Source of the DNA: an uncultured Draconibacterium sp.
Lineage (GTDB): Bacteria; Bacteroidota; Bacteroidia; Bacteroidales; Prolixibacteraceae
Direction: 5' to 3'
Length of the DNA stretch: 64,000 nt
Assembly (NCBI RefSeq): GCF_963676735.1
Contig: NZ_OY781464.1
Location: 4,063,001 to 4,127,000 of the forward strand
This document shows positions 59,324-64,000 of this stretch, piece by piece; within the stretch, counting starts at the first letter, position 1, and every line of letters begins with the position of its first letter. The position numbers and the translations under genes are program-made. The notes under the pieces were generated by a model, which had not been told where the DNA came from, searched no databases, and was given only the letters and a program-made list of their open reading frames with translations.

Positions 59324-60453
59324 CGATTCAATCAACACCTGTTTTCAATATTGCAATTTTAGGATGTGGCAAAGTGGCACACCTGCATGCACAGGCAATT
59401 AAAAATTTAGGAAACGCCAGGCTGGCAGGCGTTTGGAGCCGTTCGGAAGAAACAGCCAATACATTTGCAAAACAATACAACACAAAGGCTTACGAAAAAA
59501 TTGATGAACTTATTCGCAAAGAAAATATTAAACTGGCTATTGTTTGTACACCTCACCCTTTTCATGTAAAACCAACTATCGAAGCTGCCAACGCCGGCGC
59601 ACACATTTTGGTTGAAAAACCATTGGCCTCGACACTGGAGGATTGCGATAAAATGATTACAGCCTGCAAACACTCGGTGGTAAAACTGGGAGTAGTTAGT
59701 CAGCGACGATGGTACGAACCCGTAAAAAGGGTAAAAAACGCTATTGTTGCAGGAAAAATTGGCAAACCTGTTTTTGGCACTGTGAATATGCTGGGTTGGC
59801 GCGACAAAACCTATTATGATTCCGACCCCTGGCGAGGCACCTGGCGCATGGAAGGTGGTGGGGTATTAGTAAACCAGGCACCCCACCAACTCGATATTCT
59901 GCTTTGGTACATGGGTGAAATTGATGAAGTTTATGCCATTTGGAAAAACCTGAACCACCCTTATATTGAAGTGGAAGATACTGCCCTTGCATTAGTCAAA
60001 TTTAAAAGTGGGGCAATGGGAAATATTGTTGTTAGCAATTCGCAAAAACCAGGCATTTACGGCAAGGTGCAGGTACACGGTGAAAATGGGGCATCAGTTG
60101 GCGTACAAACCGATGGTGGGGCAATGTTTATTGCAGGCATGTCGGGGATAGCCGAACCTCCGGTTAACGATTTGTGGTCGATACCCGGCGAAGAGCACTT
60201 ACTTAAAAAATGGCAAGCACAGGATACTCAATTTTTTGAGAAAATTGATGCAACCGTATATTTTATGGAACGCCAGATTGAGGATTTCCTTACGGCAATT
60301 TACAAAGAAAAACAACCATTGGTTACCGGAACCGAAGGACGTAAAACAGTTGAATTATTTACCGCAATCTACCGTTCAAACCGAGATAATCTGCCGGTAA
60401 AATTTCCGTTAAAACCCGAAGAAAATGACGACATGGATGGAAGATTACGTTAA
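59320..60453 (+). CDS. Gfo/Idh/MocA-family oxidoreductase
   Basis: The protein has 377 residues. The N-terminal Rossmann fold (FNIAILGCGKVAHLHAQAIK) is followed by LAIVCTPHPFHVKPTIEAAN and the signature HILVEKPLASTLEDCDKMI. The C-terminal GFO_IDH_MocA_C domain contains MLGWRDKTYYDSDPW, MEGGGVLVNQAPHQLDILLW and VEDTALALVKFKSGAMGN, with Lys of EKP and His/Asp positions typical of NAD(P)-dependent sugar dehydrogenases. The start codon overlaps the ADH stop (ATGA), so the two act in the same pathway, probably oxidation of the sugar set free by the upstream GH95 enzyme. Confidence 0.9.
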   Translation: MTIQSTPVFNIAILGCGKVAHLHAQAIKNLGNARLAGVWSRSEETANTFAKQYNTKAYEKIDELIRKENIKLAIVCTPHPFHVKPTIEAANAGAHILVEKPLASTLEDCDKMITACKHSVVKLGVVSQRRWYEPVKRVKNAIVAGKIGKPVFGTVNMLGWRDKTYYDSDPWRGTWRMEGGGVLVNQAPHQLDILLWYMGEIDEVYAIWKNLNHPYIEVEDTALALVKFKSGAMGNIVVSNSQKPGIYGKVQVHGENGASVGVQTDGGAMFIAGMSGIAEPPVNDLWSIPGEEHLLKKWQAQDTQFFEKIDATVYFMERQIEDFLTAIYKEKQPLVTGTEGRKTVELFTAIYRSNRDNLPVKFPLKPEENDDMDGRLR

Positions 60454-60683
60454 ACAAAAATAAACTTCCGGCAAATATGTTAATAGCCTACTTGCCAAGA
60501 AAGCGACTTCGCAGAGCTTATTAACATTTACAATATTCTCATACTTATGTTAAACATTTAGCGCATTTTTGTTTCATTTTACGAAATAACCCAACTTTTT
60601 TATTGAATAATTTGGAATTTTAAAAACAAGAGCATACTTTGGCTGTCACAAACCCTTATTTTTTATCTTTTTGTTTTTATTAT

Positions 60684-60720
60684 GGGCAGCTTTTTGTGGA
60701 CGAAAGGTTGCCCTTTTTTG
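60684..60720 (+). terminator. Terminator-like hairpin after the sugar operon
   Basis: GGGCA (60684-60688) and TGCCC (60709-60713) form the outer stem (with an inner imperfect extension), followed by a T run. It lies 230 bp beyond the stop codon at 60453, so it may end a long 3' region. Confidence 0.5.
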
Positions 60721-60800
60721 CCTTTTTGTAAGGTTACAGGGCTGAAAATTAAATTAAAATACTACTTGTTGATGAGTAGTAAGCTATACCATTATATCGC

Positions 60801-60897
60801 AATAAAAGTTTGGGAAGACTTTTATTGAATCTCAGGGCATTCATTTGGAATGATAAAAAATTAAAGGTTTTTAAAAGGCAGGTTTATCCTGCCTTTT
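60801..60897. other. Hairpin pair in the gap before the SDR gene
   Basis: Two perfect hairpins are present: AATAAAAGT (60801-60809) with ACTTTTATT (60818-60826), and AAAAGGCAGG (60873-60882) with CCTGCCTTTT (60888-60897), the second with a 5-nt loop and the shape of a bidirectional terminator for the SDR gene (stop at 60929). The long gap 60454-60928 holds no gene I can support; a small structured RNA is possible. Confidence 0.55.
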
Positions 60898-60928
60898 ATA
60901 CTTTCTACCCCCTAATAATGGAGTGGTA

Positions 60929-61960
60929 TTATGCTTCTGTTTCAATATCCGCTGCCAAAAAAGCTGCAGTTTGTTTTATCGACTCGCCAACAGGCCGGTA
61001 ACTGTAACCGATTTGGCGTGTAATCTTCGATCCGTCAAAATTGTTCACTTCGTTTCTGCCGGTGGCCGCCTCGCGTGTTATTAACGATGGTTTCCCGGTA
61101 AAAATACTGGCTACTTTTGCTGCCCGCCACACCAAACTCAGCAACCAATCGGTTGCCCATACTGTTGGTGCTGTTTTTTGCATAGCTACAGCTATTTGAG
61201 TAAACACATTCTGATAGCTTAAATTTTCGGCACTCAGAATATAGCGCTGATTTTTGCACTTTTCAAAATTGCTCTCGTGCATTAACTGTATCATGGGTCG
61301 AACCACATCAAATACGTCAACAAAACCGGTAACACCTTTGGTATAAAATTTCATCCCGTCGGAAACGGTTTTAAAAATTTTTGCACTACCGCTTTCCCAA
61401 TTGGCCGGACCAAGAATTATAGAAGGATTGACAATAACAGCATCAAGCCCTTCTTCAATACCACGCCAGATTTCTGCCTCCGAGAAAAATTTACTTTCTA
61501 AATAGCCCGAGTTCTTTTTTGAAGGCACCCAGTTGGTTTCTTCCGTAACAAAATTACCATTCTGCAGTTTACCAAGGGCTGCAATCGAACTCACATGGCA
61601 AAGCTTTTCAACATTATTTTCAATAGCGGCGTTAACCAGGTTTGCAGTACCTTCAACATTGTTTGAAATCATACGTTGCCGCTCTTTGGTTTCAAACGAT
61701 ACAATTGCAGCACAGTGGTATATTTGGGTTACGCCTTTTAACAATTTCTCAAGCGAATAGTAGTCAAGAATGTCGCCATCTACCCACTCAATACAATCAA
61801 ACAATTCCCGGGCATTGGAAGCATAGTAATTAAAGGTTTTTAGCACCTGGCTTAAATTGCTTGTACTACGCTTTAAGGCTCTCACATTTTCTCCTGCTTT
61901 GCATAATTCAAAAAGCAAATGTGCTCCAACCAATCCCGTACCACCTGTTACAAAAATCAT
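60929..61960 (-). CDS. NAD-dependent epimerase/dehydratase (extended SDR)
   Basis: The 343-residue protein has the Rossmann motif FVTGGTGLVGAHLLFELCKA at the N-terminus, a DILDYYSLEKLLKGV acidic turn, the catalytic SSIAALG with Ser, and the active-site Y-x3-K in SGYLESKFFSE. The C-terminal half binds the substrate and cannot be matched to one sugar or sterol. It is closest in style to the generic NAD-dependent epimerase group including dihydroflavonol-like reductases. It is separated by 9 nt from a flavin-binding protein gene upstream, so the two are co-transcribed. Confidence 0.87.
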   Translation of the reverse strand: MIFVTGGTGLVGAHLLFELCKAGENVRALKRSTSNLSQVLKTFNYYASNARELFDCIEWVDGDILDYYSLEKLLKGVTQIYHCAAIVSFETKERQRMISNNVEGTANLVNAAIENNVEKLCHVSSIAALGKLQNGNFVTEETNWVPSKKNSGYLESKFFSEAEIWRGIEEGLDAVIVNPSIILGPANWESGSAKIFKTVSDGMKFYTKGVTGFVDVFDVVRPMIQLMHESNFEKCKNQRYILSAENLSYQNVFTQIAVAMQKTAPTVWATDWLLSLVWRAAKVASIFTGKPSLITREAATGRNEVNNFDGSKITRQIGYSYRPVGESIKQTAAFLAADIETEA

Positions 61961-61969
61961 ATAACTTTT

Positions 61970-62452
61970 TTACGAATTCCAAGGCGTTACTGCCTTCGCT
62001 CCAAATTCTTTAGCTGTAATATTTTCAATATGAACCTTTAAAATACCAACATTTTTTACAGCAGGCGTTCCGAATTTAAACTCCCGGTCGCTGTACTGTT
62101 TCATGATTAAATTAAGACAACGGTACTTTTCGTCAAAATCGTCAATAAATTCCACTTTCCCTTCAACAATAACCGATTTTGATTTTACCCGATAACTGCA
62201 ACCAACGCTTACATCTTGCCAGGCCAAATCTTCGCCGAGAGTCCAGTTAATGCAAACCTGCTGATTCTTTTTTATACTCTCCCACATTCGCCCTTCCGTT
62301 GCCGAATGTAGAATAACAACATTGCCATCGAGGGCAAAGTTCATTGGCAATATATAGGGCATATCGTTTACCGACATCGCCAGATAACAAGTTTTGCATG
62401 AGCGAATTACTTCATCAATATCTTCACGGTTTTTTATAAAAAGTGTGCGCAT
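61970..62452 (-). CDS. Pyridoxamine 5'-phosphate oxidase-family (NimA-like) flavin-binding protein
   Basis: The 160-residue protein opens with NREDIDEVIRSCKTCYLAMS, then MPYILPMNFALDGNVVILHS, the FMN-binding split-barrel pattern of the PNPOx/nitroimidazole-resistance group. YRVKSKSVIVEGKVEFIDDF and a C-terminal ILKVHIENITAKEFG close the domain. Members bind FMN or F420-like cofactors and reduce small molecules; the substrate is unknown. Only 4 nt separate it from the dnaG stop codon and 9 nt from the SDR gene, so the three lie in one operon. Confidence 0.82.
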   Translation of the reverse strand: MRTLFIKNREDIDEVIRSCKTCYLAMSVNDMPYILPMNFALDGNVVILHSATEGRMWESIKKNQQVCINWTLGEDLAWQDVSVGCSYRVKSKSVIVEGKVEFIDDFDEKYRCLNLIMKQYSDREFKFGTPAVKNVGILKVHIENITAKEFGAKAVTPWNS

Positions 62453-62456
62453 ACTA

Positions 62457-64000
62457 TTAATTTATGGTTCGGCTTCCAAGGCTTTTGGCCAACTCTTTTT
62501 CTGCCCGTTTAAGGTTCATATAGGTTGATTGTTCCTCAATTACTTTATCAAAATCGTTGGCGGCTGATGCCGCATCAATGGCTTTCTCAATATCTGCCAT
62601 CATTAATTTTATCTTTCTGAGCTTGTATTCGTTTACGATGCGAGGAACAAGAATATCAAGAATATCCTCTTCTTTCTCGGTAAAAGCACCCGCTTTGGTC
62701 CAGCGTTTGCTTTCGGTGTATTTCTCTGATAAGAGATCGGTTGCGAAGGTACTCATCGATGCATCGGCATGATAAACAAAGTGTCTCCACGGGTCGAATC
62801 CTTCTTTATAAAGGTTTTCACGTACTTCATAAAATACTTTTCTGAAAAGCTCATTCTCCGAAACCAGTTCATCCACCTCCAGCTCATCTATCATAAACTC
62901 ACCAACCGTAAGCACGCGCGTTTCTTTTGTCTCTTCATCTTCCTCTTCAAACAAATCGCTAGTGCAATATTTTAACAAGAATCGCAGATATTCGAGCTCT
63001 TCCACCAAAATCCGGACCGGCCTTGCAGTTTCAACCTGTGGTGCCGGCTGAGGTGACTGAGCTGCTCGCCGATCTTTCTCTCGAAGTTCCTTTTTCCTGA
63101 ATTCTTCAGTTTGCTTGTGCTTTTGTTTTCGAACCTCGGCATATAAAACTTCTTCATCAACCCCCAGCAAACCGCTGCATTCTTTAATATACACCGAACG
63201 GGTAATGCTATCAGGAATTACAGCTACTGAACGAATAACATCCGAAATCAGGCGTGCTTTGGCAATGGGGTCGTTTTCAGTACTTTTTAAGAGCAGCCGT
63301 GTTTTAAATTGTATAAAATCGGTTTCATTTTTCCCGATATACTCCTGAAGACCGGAAGCGCCCATTTTTTTTGCAAACGAGTCGGGGTCTTCCCCATCGG
63401 GCAACAACAATACTTTTACGTTCATCCCCTCTTCCAGCACCAGGTCAATCCCGCGCAAGGAAGCCTTTATCCCTGCTGCATCGCCATCGTAAATAATGGT
63501 AATGTTTGGTGTAAAACGACGCACCATCCTTATCTGGTCTGGTGTTAATGCTGTTCCCGACGAAGCGACCACATTCTCTATTCCCACCTGGTGCATCGAC
63601 ATTACATCGGTGTATCCTTCAACCAGGTAGCATTTATCCGATCGGGTAATTTCTCGTTTCGCCTGAAAAATTCCATACAACACCCGACTTTTGTGGTAAA
63701 TATCCGATTCGGGGGAGTTCAGGTATTTAGCCGTTTTTTTATCGTCTTTTAGAATTCGGCCACCGAATGCAATAACACGTCCGGCCAAATTATGTATGGG
63801 AAACATTACCCTGCCGGCAAAGCGGTCGCGCAACCAGTTGTCGCGTTTGATCGTCAATCCTGTTTTCTCAAGAAAATCAATCTTATAACCTTGTTTTTGA
63901 GCAGCTTCAGTAAAGGGTGTTTTCCCATCAGGTGCAAAACCAACCTCAAACTTTTTTAGAATGTCATCGCGAAAACTACGCTCACGAAAATACCCCAGGC
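62457..64000 (-). CDS. dnaG: DNA primase, 5' part beyond the window edge
   Basis: About 514 C-terminal codons are visible; the N-terminal zinc domain is outside the window. The visible part begins inside the RNA polymerase core domain, continues with FAGRVMFPIHNLAGRVIAFG, and has the TOPRIM motifs LVEGYTDVMSMHQVGIENVV and IIYDGDAAGIKASLRGIDLV. The C-terminal helicase-binding region (about the last 200 residues) ends LKRAEKELAKSLG. It synthesises RNA primers at the replication fork together with the DnaB helicase. It is the first visible gene of an operon with the flavin-binding protein and SDR genes. Confidence 0.96.
   Translation of the reverse strand, partial: LGYFRERSFRDDILKKFEVGFAPDGKTPFTEAAQKQGYKIDFLEKTGLTIKRDNWLRDRFAGRVMFPIHNLAGRVIAFGGRILKDDKKTAKYLNSPESDIYHKSRVLYGIFQAKREITRSDKCYLVEGYTDVMSMHQVGIENVVASSGTALTPDQIRMVRRFTPNITIIYDGDAAGIKASLRGIDLVLEEGMNVKVLLLPDGEDPDSFAKKMGASGLQEYIGKNETDFIQFKTRLLLKSTENDPIAKARLISDVIRSVAVIPDSITRSVYIKECSGLLGVDEEVLYAEVRKQKHKQTEEFRKKELREKDRRAAQSPQPAPQVETARPVRILVEELEYLRFLLKYCTSDLFEEEDEETKETRVLTVGEFMIDELEVDELVSENELFRKVFYEVRENLYKEGFDPWRHFVYHADASMSTFATDLLSEKYTESKRWTKAGAFTEKEEDILDILVPRIVNEYKLRKIKLMMADIEKAIDAASAANDFDKVIEEQSTYMNLKRAEKELAKSLGSRTIN

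Noticed and set aside
60810..61001. 63-codon open frame on the plus strand
   Set aside because: It crosses the terminator hairpin at 60873-60897 and overlaps the 3' end of the well-supported SDR gene.

Overview
The window looks like a chromosomal segment of a Bacteroidota bacterium, most likely a marine or anaerobic Marinilabiliales/Prolixibacteraceae-type organism. The reasons are four: TonB-dependent receptors with N-terminal carboxypeptidase-like domains; TAnnTTTG-type promoter elements in place of sigma70 -10 boxes; many Bacteroidota-typical DUF and Ig-like lipoproteins; and rpoN, asnS, rnr and dnaG proteins of Bacteroidota character. This placement is inference from protein character, not a database result. 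No rRNA or tRNA gene was seen.

Region 1 (1-5520) is accessory DNA, visibly more AT-rich than the rest. Same-strand genes sit in modules separated by long imperfect palindromes built like integron attC sites. One module holds a UvrD-like helicase plus a DUF2290 protein. One holds a two-TM/GAF-like protein plus a methyltransferase. A third begins with a secreted protein that runs off the left edge. The ends of each complete module are complementary to each other (GTTGGCGTG...CACGCCAAC and GTTGTGT...ACACAAC), as expected of integrated gene cassettes. No integrase gene is visible.

Region 2 (5520-8158) carries a MITE-like palindrome, an array of 21-bp phased GTTCTCCCA repeats ending in a perfect palindrome and inverted copies, an orphan Ala-rich protein, and a YegS/DgkA-type lipid kinase split by a 266-bp element with 22-bp inverted ends. 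Precise removal of that element restores a 297-residue reading frame.

Region 3 (8187-20279) holds a glycosyltransferase and then a phosphate-acquisition block: beta-propeller phytase with its TonB receptor, two tandem PiT-type phosphate transporters with PhoU-like tails, and a PhoR/PhoB-like two-component pair. Upstream of the receptor, of each transporter and of the kinase there are short repeats phased at exactly 11 bp that resemble Pho boxes.

Region 4 (20328-29467) contains rpoN with a coupled membrane protein, asnS, and an envelope-stress-like locus: a DUF4405 membrane protein, ECF sigma, zinc-finger anti-sigma, two Spy-like proteins and a DUF2202 ferritin-like lipoprotein. A Fic-like remnant and two DUF1801 genes follow.

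Region 5 (29568-47719) has a CzcCBA-type metal efflux operon, a PEP synthase/PPDK regulatory protein, a penicillin-acylase-family hydrolase, radical SAM and MBL enzymes, and two convergent TonB receptors sharing a plug-domain CQxC motif, one of them preceded by a His-rich membrane protein.

Region 6 (47739-64000) holds an Ig-like lipoprotein, RNase R, a TetR regulator, a YngK-type glycoside hydrolase, a SRAP protein, a GH95 fucosidase/ADH/Gfo-Idh sugar operon, an SDR enzyme, a flavin-binding protein and the C-terminal part of dnaG.
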